A stretch of 64,000 bases of DNA. Origin: Bacilli bacterium. GTDB taxonomy: Bacteria > Bacillota_I > Bacilli_A > RFN20 > CAG-826. This document shows positions 36,071 through 44,034 of this stretch, one piece after another (the first letter of the stretch is position 1; each line of letters starts with the position of its first letter). Under the pieces are notes generated by a model. It saw nothing but the letters and a program-made list of their open reading frames with translations, had not been told where the DNA came from and made no database searches. The DNA lies in the NCBI GenBank assembly GCA_022482735.1, contig JAKVOO010000001.1, positions 181,699 through 245,698 on the forward strand, written 5' to 3'. A program made the translations under genes and the position numbers.

Positions 36071-36789
36071 TCGAAGCAATGACTTAGTAAAGCAAGTTAT
36101 AGCTTTGAAAGAGAAAAAAGCATCGCGATGCGACTAGTAGTTTTATTATTGAAGGTGATCACTTGTTTTCGATGGCTAAATCAAGAAATGTCATTCTAAA
36201 GGTTTTTTGCTTGGAAGCGGGCTTTGATCGTGATGAAATAATAGTTAGTTATGATGTGATGAAAAAAATGAGTTCTTTAAAATCAATTCCTAAGGTTTTG
36301 GCTATTGTAAAGAAGCCAGATGAAAGCATTACAAATAAGAAAAGACTTATTTTCCTCGACGGGATTCAAGACCCAGGCAATATGGGTACCATTATTCGAA
36401 CGGCGACTGCCTTTGGCTTTGATGGAATTATTGCTAGTTATGAAAGTGCCGATTTTTACAATCAAAAAACAATTATGGCTTCGCAAGGAACAATTTTTTC
36501 GCTTCCACTTGTCCGCATGAGTTCAACGGATTTTATCGCCTACGCTAAGGAAAATAAATACCAAATTATTGCTTCATCGTTAGAAAAGGACAGCGGCGAT
36601 ATTAAAAACTTGAAAGTTGAAGAAAAATATATCTTAGTAATCGGGAGTGAAGGTCAAGGAATAAGTGAAATAGTACTGAAAGGGGCAACTAACAAGGTAA
36701 TAATTCCGATTAATAATGTCGATTCATTGAATGCCGGCGTGGCCGCGGGAATTTTAATGTATCAAGTAAAACAAAATACCCACTTATAA
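36042..36789 (+). pseudogene. TrmH/SpoU-family rRNA 2'-O-methyltransferase, frameshifted near the N-terminus
   Basis: SAM-dependent SPOUT methyltransferase of the 23S rRNA/TrmH group. The catalytic domain is intact: FLDGIQDPGNMGTIIRTA (motif 1), ILVIGSEGQGIS (motif 2), VIIPINNVDSLNAGVAAGILMYQ (motif 3). The N-terminal substrate-binding part starts at ATG 36042 in another frame and stops at TAG 36132-36137. The two frames join if one A is removed from the A6 run at 36114-36119, giving ...LKEKK then HRDATSSFIIEG, which fits the family. So there is one extra base in a homopolymer, from mutation, slippage or sequencing error. A shortened product from a TTG at 36163 is possible but would lack the N-domain. 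Confidence 0.85.
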
Positions 36790-36812
36790 GTTTTTTAACT
36801 GCGTGTTATAAT
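36784..36812 (+). promoter_or_regulatory. Promoter of pheST
   Basis: An extended -10 box (TGT then TATAAT, 36807-36812) with TTATAA 17 bases upstream at 36784-36789. The -35 overlaps the end of the methyltransferase gene. Confidence 0.55.
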
Positions 36813-36819
36813 CAAGTCG

Positions 36820-37030
36820 GCACTGATTCGGAGTAGTAAGTTTGTCTTCTATTGTCAGCGAGGGAGTGTTGGTGTGAGATCCCCAATAGAGTTAACTGAA
36901 TTCACCGATGAGCTGGGTCAAGATAACCCCGTGTAGCATGCGTTAAATGCAATTAAGAGCGTAAAAAATAATACTTACGAATCAGGATGGTACCGCGAAT
37001 GTTCGTTCCTGAACGTAAGTTTTTTTATTT
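36820..37030 (+). promoter_or_regulatory. T-box leader of pheST (phenylalanine specifier TTC)
   Basis: Specifier codon TTC at 36901-36903 in the stem I loop (context AACTGAATTCACC). The canonical T-box GGATGGTACCGCG is at about 36986-36997. The terminator hairpin built on GTTC/GAAC and the CGTAAG region ends in a T run at 37020-37027. Uncharged tRNA-Phe should turn transcription on. Confidence 0.96.
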
Positions 37031-37043
37031 TTTAGGAGGATAT

Positions 37044-38078
37044 ATGAAAGGTAATCTCGAAAGTTTATTAAATGAAATTAAGGCTAAAATTGCGGAAGCC
37101 AACTCACTTGAAAATTTAACCGACGTTTTTAACATCTACTATGCCAAAAAAGGAAAAATCAGCGAATTGATGCAGTTGATGCGCAATATTCCTAATGAAG
37201 AAAAGGCGGAATACGGAAAGGAAGTAAACGCGCTTAAAGAAGAAGCGAATTTGCTCTTGGCGAGTAAAAAACAAGTGCTTGAACAGGCTGCTCTTTCTCA
37301 GCAGTTGGAACAAGAAAAAATCGATTTAACGCTGCCAGGTAAAAATTATTATACGGGGGGCATTAATCCTTTATTTCTAATCAAAGACGAAATTGAAAAC
37401 ATTTTTATTGGAATGGGATATGAGATTGCTGAAGGACCAGAGATCGAAGCGGATCATTTTAATTTTGAGTTACTCAATATTCCCGCTGACCACCCGGCAC
37501 GGGATATGCAGGATAGTTTTTATATTGATGAAAAGACACTTTTGCGTACCCATACTTCACCCGTTCAAGCACGCGTAATGCAAGAGAAAAAGGGACAGCC
37601 GATAAAAATCATCTGTCCGGGGAAAGTTTTTCGCCGCGATGACGATGATGCTACTCACTCTCACCAATTTGCCCAAGTTGAAGGATTAGTTATCGATAAG
37701 AACATCAATATGGCTAACTTAAAAGCCACATTAGAGTTATTTATAAGAAAAATGTTTGGGGAAAAAAGGGAGATTCGTCTCCGCTCAAGTTATTTTCCAT
37801 TCACGGAACCAAGTGTTGAAGTTGATGTTAGCTGCTTTGAATGCGGAGGAAAAGGTTGTTCCGTATGTAAAGGGACAGGCTGGATTGAAATTTTAGGAGC
37901 AGGAATGGTTCATCCTAATGTATTGCAGATGAATGGATATAATCCGGAAGAATATCAAGGCTTTGCTTTTGGCATTGGCATTGAGCGGGTGGCTATGCTT
38001 CGCTATGGTATTGACGATATTAGAAAATTTTACACTAACGATATTCGCTTTTTGCAGCAATACGTTCGTATTAAATGA
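37044..38078 (+). CDS. pheS: Phenylalanyl-tRNA synthetase alpha subunit
   Basis: Catalytic subunit of the (alpha-beta)2 enzyme, 344 aa. The frame runs back to 36987 through the T-box; the start at 37044 has AGGAGG. N-terminal coiled-coil arm that binds tRNA (1-100), then the class II core with [23 protein letters not shown], the cysteine-bearing segment [17 protein letters not shown] and motif 3 [17 protein letters not shown]. Followed by pheT after 9 bases. Confidence 0.97.
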   Translation: MKGNLESLLNEIKAKIAEANSLENLTDVFNIYYAKKGKISELMQLMRNIPNEEKAEYGKEVNALKEEANLLLASKKQVLEQAALSQQLEQEKIDLTLPGKNYYTGGINPLFLIKDEIENIFIGMGYEIAEGPEIEADHFNFELLNIPADHPARDMQDSFYIDEKTLLRTHTSPVQARVMQEKKGQPIKIICPGKVFRRDDDDATHSHQFAQVEGLVIDKNINMANLKATLELFIRKMFGEKREIRLRSSYFPFTEPSVEVDVSCFECGGKGCSVCKGTGWIEILGAGMVHPNVLQMNGYNPEEYQGFAFGIGIERVAMLRYGIDDIRKFYTNDIRFLQQYVRIK

Positions 38079-38087
38079 GGAGTAATT

Positions 38088-40496
38088 ATGAAATTTTCAT
38101 TGAATTGGTTAAATAAGTATGTTGATTTATCAGGATTAAGTCCCAAGCAAATAAGCGATCGTTTAACTTTTGCTGGAATTGAGGTTGAAGGATCTCAACC
38201 CTTGGCCTATGGTGATCGCTTGGTTGTTGGTCAAATTTTAGAGGTAAGAAATCATCCCGATTCCGACCATCTTCATGTTTTAAGTGTGGATTTAGGAACA
38301 AAATACGGTCTTAGACAGATTGTTTGTGGCGCCCCAAATGTGAAAAAAGGGCTTAAGGTTATTGTGGCTTTAGAGAATTGTCATTTGGCTAATGATGTTG
38401 TAATTACTCCCTCAACCATTCGTGGAGTGGAAAGTAATGGAATGTGCTGTTCGTTATCCGAACTTGGAGTCGAGCATAAATTTTTAACCGAAAAGCAGAT
38501 TGCCGGCATTGAAGAGTTGCCAGATGATGCAAAAGTGGGTAACGAAAATGTTCTTTCTTATCTCGGATTGGACGATGTTATCTTAGATTTAAAGCTTTTA
38601 GCCAATCGTCCTGATTGCTCGGCGGCGATGAATTTAGCGCGCGAGTTAGGAGGTCTATTTGAAAGAAAAATCTCACTTCCTAGCGCCAGTTTGAAAGCGG
38701 ACTTTGATAGTAGTTTAAAGGTTGAATCGCAAACTGATAAATGCCCATTGTTTACCTTGATGGAAGTGAAGGATATAAAAGTTAAATCTTCACCTAAATG
38801 GTTAAAAGCAGTCTTGATGGCTTCGGGAATTCGTTCGATTAATAATGTTGTCGATATCGGTAATTACATTATGCTTCTAACGGGTCAGCCCCTCCATATG
38901 TATGACCTTGATAAAGTTAAAGGCGAAAGTTTTGTTGTTCGCGATGATATTGAAGATGAAAACTGGGTGGCGCTAGATGATAATGCCTATCATGTGGTAG
39001 CCGGTGATATCGCAATCACGGTTAACAATAAAACAATGTGCTTAGGCGGTGTGATGGGCTCTAAAATGGCTGAAGTTGATGCTAGCAGTAAGCATATTGC
39101 CGTTGAAGCGGCCTTATTTGATGGTGCCACTATCCGTCACACTTCAACCCGGCTGAATCTAGTGAGTGACTCTTCATCCCGATTTGCAAAAGGAATTAAT
39201 CCCCATCAAAGTGAGATAGTTTTGGCTTTGACGGCGCGGTTGCTTCGCGAATTGGCAGGGGCGAAGGAAATCTCAAATGTTATAACTTATGACCAAATCA
39301 ATCATGAAAAGCAAGTGATTGGTTTCTCTATTCAGGATATTAATCATCGTTTGGGAACCAGTTTTTCTTTAGAAAATATAAAAAAGGCCCTGACAAATCT
39401 TTCTTTTAAAATTAGAGAGCAGAAGTTAAACTCATATTTGGTTGTCGAAGTGCCGGATTTTAGAATTGATATTTCGGGGGTGGCTGATTTAAGCGAAGAG
39501 ATTATCCGTTACTACGGTTATGATAATGTCGTTAGTACTTTACCGGTTTTTGCCACCACGGTAGGAGGATATAATTCCACCCAAGAGGCCATTCAAAAAT
39601 TGCGCCATTTTTTGCTTAGTAATGGGTTGAATGAAGCATTGACCTATTCACTTATCAGTGAACAAGAAACCAAGGAATTTTCTTATTTAAACAAGGATAC
39701 CCCTTTTAAATTGTTACACCCGATGACTCCTGAACACGCTTTATTTCGAACCAACACGCTTTCTTCTTTACTCAAGGTGGCGGAATATAATGTGGCTCAT
39801 CAAATGGAAGATTTTGCTCTTTTTGAAGTGTCTAACGCCTATGGCCAAAAGAGCGCAATGACCCAACTGTCGGTTGTGCTAGTTGGGCAGGATAAGATTT
39901 GGGGAAGTATTCAAAAAGAAAACTATAATTACTATCATAGTAAGGGTTTGATTGAAGGGATTTTTCTCGCTTTCGGTATTGAGCCTAGCCGTTACCGACT
40001 ACAAAAACTATCTACTCCAGCCAATGAATTTCATCCCGGTCGCTCGGCGGAAATTTTTCTTGCCAAAGATTCAATTGCGGTTTTAGGTGAACTTCATCCT
40101 GAATGGAAGAAAAATCATGGGTTTAATAAATTAGCTGTTGTGGCTTTAACTTTAAACCTAGATGCCTTGTTATCGCTAAAAACTAGTCCTATTAAAAGTA
40201 AGGCGATTGCTAAGTATCCATTTGTTCGCCGGGACTTGGCTTTTGTTATTGACCAAAGTATCGCCGTAAGCGAGGTGGAAAAGTGTATTAAAAAAGCAGG
40301 AAGGGCCTTGGTGAAGAATGTCGAGGTCTTTGATATCTATCAAGGCGAGCATGTTCAAGCAGGGATGAAATCAATCGCACTAAGCGTTTTTTATGGGGAT
40401 GATAAGAGGACATTGACCGATGGCGATGTTCGGGTAATAGAAGATGAAATTAAATCGGCCTTATTCCATCAGTTTAAGGCTGAACTGCGAGGATAA
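38088..40496 (+). CDS. pheT: Phenylalanyl-tRNA synthetase beta subunit
   Basis: tRNA-binding and editing subunit, 802 aa, full length. Domain order: EMAP-like tRNA-binding domain (about 40-150), B3/B4 editing domain (about 210-380), B5 (about 400-470), catalytic-like core and the C-terminal ferredoxin-fold anticodon-binding domain (FDX-ACB, about 705-800, starting AKYPFVRRDLAFVID). Ribosome binding site AGGAG. A DUF177 gene follows by 3 bases. Confidence 0.97.
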   Translation: MKFSLNWLNKYVDLSGLSPKQISDRLTFAGIEVEGSQPLAYGDRLVVGQILEVRNHPDSDHLHVLSVDLGTKYGLRQIVCGAPNVKKGLKVIVALENCHLANDVVITPSTIRGVESNGMCCSLSELGVEHKFLTEKQIAGIEELPDDAKVGNENVLSYLGLDDVILDLKLLANRPDCSAAMNLARELGGLFERKISLPSASLKADFDSSLKVESQTDKCPLFTLMEVKDIKVKSSPKWLKAVLMASGIRSINNVVDIGNYIMLLTGQPLHMYDLDKVKGESFVVRDDIEDENWVALDDNAYHVVAGDIAITVNNKTMCLGGVMGSKMAEVDASSKHIAVEAALFDGATIRHTSTRLNLVSDSSSRFAKGINPHQSEIVLALTARLLRELAGAKEISNVITYDQINHEKQVIGFSIQDINHRLGTSFSLENIKKALTNLSFKIREQKLNSYLVVEVPDFRIDISGVADLSEEIIRYYGYDNVVSTLPVFATTVGGYNSTQEAIQKLRHFLLSNGLNEALTYSLISEQETKEFSYLNKDTPFKLLHPMTPEHALFRTNTLSSLLKVAEYNVAHQMEDFALFEVSNAYGQKSAMTQLSVVLVGQDKIWGSIQKENYNYYHSKGLIEGIFLAFGIEPSRYRLQKLSTPANEFHPGRSAEIFLAKDSIAVLGELHPEWKKNHGFNKLAVVALTLNLDALLSLKTSPIKSKAIAKYPFVRRDLAFVIDQSIAVSEVEKCIKKAGRALVKNVEVFDIYQGEHVQAGMKSIALSVFYGDDKRTLTDGDVRVIEDEIKSALFHQFKAELRG

Positions 40497-40499
40497 AGC

Positions 40500-40988
40500 A
40501 TGAGAATTTTTCTTAATGAGTGTTCCAGTAAACCGCTTATTTTAAAGGCGCCTGTCGACTTATCAACTTTTTCAATACGGGATAATCCCACATTGAGAAA
40601 AGTTATTTCGACTAATGTGGAAGCCAGTGTTATCGAAAGTAGTGATATTATCGAAATCGATGTTCGTATGGAATCGGAAGTAGAACTTGAATGCGCTTAT
40701 ACCCTTGAGCCTTTTAGGAAAAAACTTCGTCTCCACGATCAACTAATTTTTACTTTTGATAAGGAAAACGAGGATCCAAACATTTTTCCCATCAATGGTA
40801 ATTACATTGATTTAGATCCTTATCTATTTGGTTTATTGCTTACCGAGATTCCGCTTAAGGCCATTAAGCCGGGTGCGAAACTTCCAAATGTGGGAGATGG
40901 TGTAAGAATATTGAGCGAAGATGAATACGAAGCAGGTCGAGGAAAGAATAACCCTTTTGAGGGGATTAAAGTCGAAGAAGACGAATAA
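40500..40988 (+). CDS. DUF177 (YceD-like) protein
   Basis: Small acidic protein, 162 aa, of the YceD family, tied to 23S rRNA/L32 accumulation in other bacteria. Recognisable by the SDIIEIDVRMESEVELECAYTLEPFRKKL region and the LDPYLFGLLLTEIPLKAIKPG stretch. In most genomes rpmF (L32) follows at once; here a terminator follows and no L32 is encoded before mraZ, so the pair has been separated. The usual C-terminal DPRLAPLKKL-like tail is replaced by an acidic end. Confidence 0.82.
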   Translation: MRIFLNECSSKPLILKAPVDLSTFSIRDNPTLRKVISTNVEASVIESSDIIEIDVRMESEVELECAYTLEPFRKKLRLHDQLIFTFDKENEDPNIFPINGNYIDLDPYLFGLLLTEIPLKAIKPGAKLPNVGDGVRILSEDEYEAGRGKNNPFEGIKVEEDE

Positions 40989-41010
40989 CAATATTCAATA
41001 ATTTAGATTG

Positions 41011-41035
41011 GCGCCATTAAGTTGGCGCTTTTTTT
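41011..41035 (+). terminator. Intrinsic terminator after DUF177
   Basis: GCGCCA/TGGCGC stem with a 6-base loop, followed by seven T. It ends the pheST-DUF177 unit before the mraZ promoter. Confidence 0.8.
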
Positions 41036-41046
41036 GTGTTTATTGC

Positions 41047-41075
41047 TTTACAAAAAAAACATACTTAAATATAAT
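41047..41075 (+). promoter_or_regulatory. Promoter of the mraZ division cluster
   Basis: TTTACA (41047-41052), 17-base spacer, perfect TATAAT (41070-41075). The predicted transcription start near 41082 lies just before the MraZ boxes. Confidence 0.8.
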
Positions 41076-41085
41076 GTGATTGTAG

Positions 41086-41103
41086 AAAGTGGGAGAAAGT
41101 GGG
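41086..41103 (+). promoter_or_regulatory. MraZ operator: two direct GTGGG boxes
   Basis: AAAGTGGGAG and AAAGTGGGAC are repeated with a 10-base period (GTGGG at 41089-41093 and 41099-41103) directly ahead of the mraZ ATG. MraZ binds such repeats in its own promoter in E. coli and mycoplasmas. The second box is also the only candidate ribosome binding site (GGGA), so bound protein or RNA changes there would affect both transcription and translation. Confidence 0.8.
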
Positions 41104-41107
41104 ACAA

Positions 41108-41545
41108 ATGTTTTTTGGAACTTATTACCATTCGCTTGATAGTAAAGGTCGCTTGGTTATTCCAAGTCGCTTTCGTGAGCAAGTAAAAGACCACCTTTAT
41201 GTTATGAATGGATATAATGGAACGCTAGAAATCTATCTTCCAACTGACTTTGATGCCCTAGTTAAAAAAACTTCATCTCTTTCCTACAATCATAAAGATG
41301 AACGTGATTTTATACGTCTTCGGCTTGCAAGTGTAATCGAAACTGAACTTGATGATCACGGCCGTATCGCTCTTCCTGTTAAAATTCTTGCTCGACTTGA
41401 TATAAAAAAATCGGTAGCTGTCATTGGTGTTAACGATCACTTTGAAGTTTGGAATCAAGAAAAATGGGATGAGTATTCACAGGATATTTCGCAGCGTATG
41501 GACACAATAGCCGAAGGTTTGCCTGAGGATAATCGTCATGAATAA
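41108..41545 (+). CDS. mraZ: Transcriptional regulator MraZ
   Basis: Ring-forming DNA-binding repressor of its own division cluster, 145 aa. A GTG frame start at 41099 exists, but ATG 41108 gives the canonical MFFGTYYHSLDSKGRLVIPSRFR. Two SpoVT-AbrB-like half repeats are seen, the second at about 75-115 (LDDHGRIALPVKIL). Two operator boxes precede it. Overlaps rsmH by 8 bases. Confidence 0.97.
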   Translation: MFFGTYYHSLDSKGRLVIPSRFREQVKDHLYVMNGYNGTLEIYLPTDFDALVKKTSSLSYNHKDERDFIRLRLASVIETELDDHGRIALPVKILARLDIKKSVAVIGVNDHFEVWNQEKWDEYSQDISQRMDTIAEGLPEDNRHE

Positions 41546-42467
41546 TGAAAATGAACACATTCCAGTTCTTCTATCGGAAGTAATTACCGGTCTAAATATT
41601 CGCGATGGAAAAATATATGTTGACTTAACGCTTGGACGTGGTGGACATAGTAAAGAAATACTAAAGCGAATTCCGCATGGTCATCTCTATGGATTTGATC
41701 AAGATCCGGAAGCACTTATAAAAAGCAAAGAAGTTTTAAAAACAGTCGGCGACAATTGGACGACCATTCATGCTAACTTTGCCGAAGCAGCGGAGAAACT
41801 AGAGAGTCTAGGAATAAATAAAGTAGATGGAATATTGATGGATCTTGGCGTAAGCTCACCCCAATTTGATGAGGCTGACCGTGGCTTCTCCTATCGTTAT
41901 GATGCTCTACTTGATATGCGTATGGATCCGTCTTCAATGCGTCCGACAGCTTACGATATTGTCAACACCTTTTCCTTAGAGGCTTTAACAAAAATATTTC
42001 GCGATTATGGTGAAGAAAAATTTGCTTATAGTATCGCGCAAAATATTATTCGCGGACGGGCAAAAAAGCCAATTGTGACTACCAATGATTTAGTCGAAAT
42101 TATCAAGCACAGTAAACCGGACAGCGAACTGAGAAAAAAAGGCCATCCGGCTAAACAGACCTTTCAGGCATTGCGCATTGCTGTTAATGATGAATTGAAT
42201 GTTCTGCGAGTTGCCCTTGAAAAATGTATTCCGTTATTGAACAGTGAAGGAAGAATTGCGGTTATAACCTTTCAAAGTTTAGAAGACCGAATAGTAAAGG
42301 AAGTATTTAAGGATAGTGCAGTTTTAATCGGCGATAAACGTAATCCGTTTCAAGTCGAAAAGGAGTATCGTCTTGTCAACCGAAAGGTGATTGTTCCTAG
42401 TCAAGAAGAAGTTCTACAAAATCGTCGTTCAACCTCAGCTAAATTAAGAATATTAGAAAGAAAGTAG
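41538..42467 (+). CDS. rsmH: 16S rRNA (cytosine-1402 N4)-methyltransferase RsmH
   Basis: Methylates C1402 in the 16S P-site, 309 aa. Motifs: HIPVLLSEVI at the start, YVDLTLGRGGHS (SAM loop), GFDQDPEAL, ILMDLGVSSPQ, FQALRIAVNDEL and ITFQSLEDRIVK. Ribosome binding site GAGGAT inside mraZ. Next to mraZ as in nearly all bacteria. Confidence 0.97.
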   Translation: MNNENEHIPVLLSEVITGLNIRDGKIYVDLTLGRGGHSKEILKRIPHGHLYGFDQDPEALIKSKEVLKTVGDNWTTIHANFAEAAEKLESLGINKVDGILMDLGVSSPQFDEADRGFSYRYDALLDMRMDPSSMRPTAYDIVNTFSLEALTKIFRDYGEEKFAYSIAQNIIRGRAKKPIVTTNDLVEIIKHSKPDSELRKKGHPAKQTFQALRIAVNDELNVLRVALEKCIPLLNSEGRIAVITFQSLEDRIVKEVFKDSAVLIGDKRNPFQVEKEYRLVNRKVIVPSQEEVLQNRRSTSAKLRILERK

Positions 42468-42476
42468 GTGAAAGAT

Positions 42477-42692
42477 ATGCGCGACAAGTTAGAAAAAAAT
42501 GGACGAAAAGCAAGTTACTATCGGACTCGTAAAGTGTTAGCTGGTCTCATCTTTTTCGTAGCCCTTGGCGCTGGGGTGGGTGTTCCTATTCAAATTGCAA
42601 AAAATGGTTCACCAGCGGAAGCCCAAACAACCTCAAGCGCGGATAGTAGCTCTTCAAATGTTTCTTCAGACGTTACTATTGAGCAGTTATAA
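42477..42692 (+). CDS. Small single-pass membrane protein in the ftsL position
   Basis: 71 residues starting at ATG 42477 (AGGTG upstream; a GTG at 42468 is also possible). A basic N-terminus with KASYYRTRK, one hydrophobic segment (about 24-44), then a short serine-rich outer tail (SSADSSSSNVSS). The position between rsmH and ftsA is where FtsL or an FtsL-like division protein is usual, but there is no periplasmic coiled coil, so homology to FtsL is not supported. Cut off from ftsA by a terminator and an antisense gene. Function unknown. Confidence 0.7.
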   Translation: MRDKLEKNGRKASYYRTRKVLAGLIFFVALGAGVGVPIQIAKNGSPAEAQTTSSADSSSSNVSSDVTIEQL

Positions 42693-42720
42693 TAACTTGC
42701 CGAATTAATCTTTCTTTTTA

Positions 42721-42744
42721 AAATGGCCAAATGCCATTTTTTTT
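42721..42744 (+). terminator. Intrinsic terminator of the mraZ-rsmH unit
   Basis: AAATGGC/GCCATTT stem with a 5-base loop running into eight T. It means ftsA-ftsZ is not transcribed by simple readthrough from mraZ. Confidence 0.8.
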
Positions 42745-42751
42745 GTAAAAA

Positions 42752-42774
42752 AAAGACCGGAATAACCGGTCTTT
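42752..42774 (-). terminator. Intrinsic terminator of the antisense lipoprotein gene
   Basis: Perfect AAAGACCGG/CCGGTCTTT stem, 5-base loop, with a long T run on the minus strand (A run at 42746-42754). Confidence 0.85.
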
Positions 42775-42794
42775 CCTGTTTCATATGCTAATTA

Positions 42795-43835
42795 TTAGTT
42801 GTCTTGAATCATCGTATAAGTATCTAAATCGGTTGGAAGCGTAATTGTTGGGGTCGCGTTCATATCAAGTTTTATTGAAAACTCGATATTGGCTTTAATT
42901 TTAACACCTTCAAAAACACTGGCCACATCTTCAGCAGTATAGACTTTACCCGACGAATCGGGAATGGCTAAATCAAGATCGGCATTAAAGGAAATCTCAG
43001 AAAGAGTATCTCCAGTTAAAACGACATATAGTGTTAAATCGAATGATCCATAGGCATCGACCATTGCGGCTGCTTCTTCACGTAAAGCATCAATATCAAA
43101 TGATACATAAGAGGGAATACTCGACATGTCGATATCCTTCGTATACATAGACACAATGTAATCGGTAATGGTATCGTTGTTTACCTTTAATGATATTTTG
43201 GTGCCACCACTAACGGTAGTTGCTGAGAAACCACTAAATCCACCAAAAAATTCCTCGGCTGATGATGACATTTCTTCCGCGGTTGGAAGTTCCATCTCAC
43301 CCATGGTCTCCATTAAATCGCGAACAGTAACCTCACCTTCAACGCCCATAAAGTCCTTCAATAATCCTGCTTGAACTTTAAATTTAGGATTAGCTTCCAG
43401 AGCAGGTTCAAGTTGTTGAATCGATATTGCTTTAGAAACATCTCCGTAGATAACGCCTTCTGAATAGTAGGCATTAATCTCTTCATCAACACTTGTTTCA
43501 CTCGTATCGACTGTCGCCGAACCTTTACCAGTTATGGATAAACTAGCTTGTGGTGCGTCTCCGAGTAAATCTACGCCTTTAAAAGAAAAACTTTCTTCAC
43601 CATCAATATAAATGGAATTTGTCGCTGTCTCAGAGCCATCCTCGAAATTTTTGATATCAATTGTGCCCTTTAACGTTTGATCAAGGGTAATTCCATCAAC
43701 AACAGTATCAAGCATCTGAGTATATGCTTTCGACAAAGCAACGGAAGCATCTTTGGCACTAACAGGAGAATTACAGCCGGCAATTAACAATGAAACAGGT
43801 AGAAGCAGTAAAAACCGTCTATTTTTTATTTTCAT
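42795..43835 (-). CDS. Lipoprotein of unknown function
   Basis: 346 residues with a clear lipoprotein signal (KIKNRRFLLLLPVSLLIAGC). The rest is rich in beta-prone alternation and in Ser, Thr, Asp and Glu, with no cysteines or catalytic motif that I recognise. The repeated pattern of short strands (for example SLSITGKGSATVD) recalls LolA/LppX-like or DUF6612-like lipoproteins, a loose resemblance only. AGGAGG precedes the start. It is oriented against the division genes and sits between rsmH and ftsA, an unusual insertion in this otherwise conserved cluster. Confidence 0.8.
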   Translation of the reverse strand: MKIKNRRFLLLLPVSLLIAGCNSPVSAKDASVALSKAYTQMLDTVVDGITLDQTLKGTIDIKNFEDGSETATNSIYIDGEESFSFKGVDLLGDAPQASLSITGKGSATVDTSETSVDEEINAYYSEGVIYGDVSKAISIQQLEPALEANPKFKVQAGLLKDFMGVEGEVTVRDLMETMGEMELPTAEEMSSSAEEFFGGFSGFSATTVSGGTKISLKVNNDTITDYIVSMYTKDIDMSSIPSYVSFDIDALREEAAAMVDAYGSFDLTLYVVLTGDTLSEISFNADLDLAIPDSSGKVYTAEDVASVFEGVKIKANIEFSIKLDMNATPTITLPTDLDTYTMIQDN

Positions 43836-43975
43836 ATAGACCTCCTCATAAATATATTAACAACTTTTTTTACCGATTTAAAGAAAAAAAGTAATTAGGG
43901 CTAAGAGGGTAATTGCCGTTTTTTTAATACATGCAGCAAAAAAACAAGTCCGAAGGGAAATTTTAAGGTTTTTAA

Positions 43976-44004
43976 TTGCATGCTAGTCAACAATTACATA
44001 TAAT
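43976..44004 (+). promoter_or_regulatory. Promoter of ftsA-ftsZ
   Basis: TTGCAT (43976-43981), 17-base spacer, TATAAT (43999-44004). It gives ftsAZ its own promoter downstream of the inserted lipoprotein gene. Confidence 0.7.
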
Positions 44005-44034
44005 TTAACTAAAGAAATAAGAATAGGAATGAGT

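Noticed and set aside
36114-36137. Programmed frameshift in the TrmH-type gene
   Set aside because: No stimulatory structure or known +1 signal is evident, and a single homopolymer error or mutation explains it more simply.
36987-37043. pheS start at 36987
   Set aside because: Those codons are the T-box and terminator; AGGAGG precedes ATG 37044.
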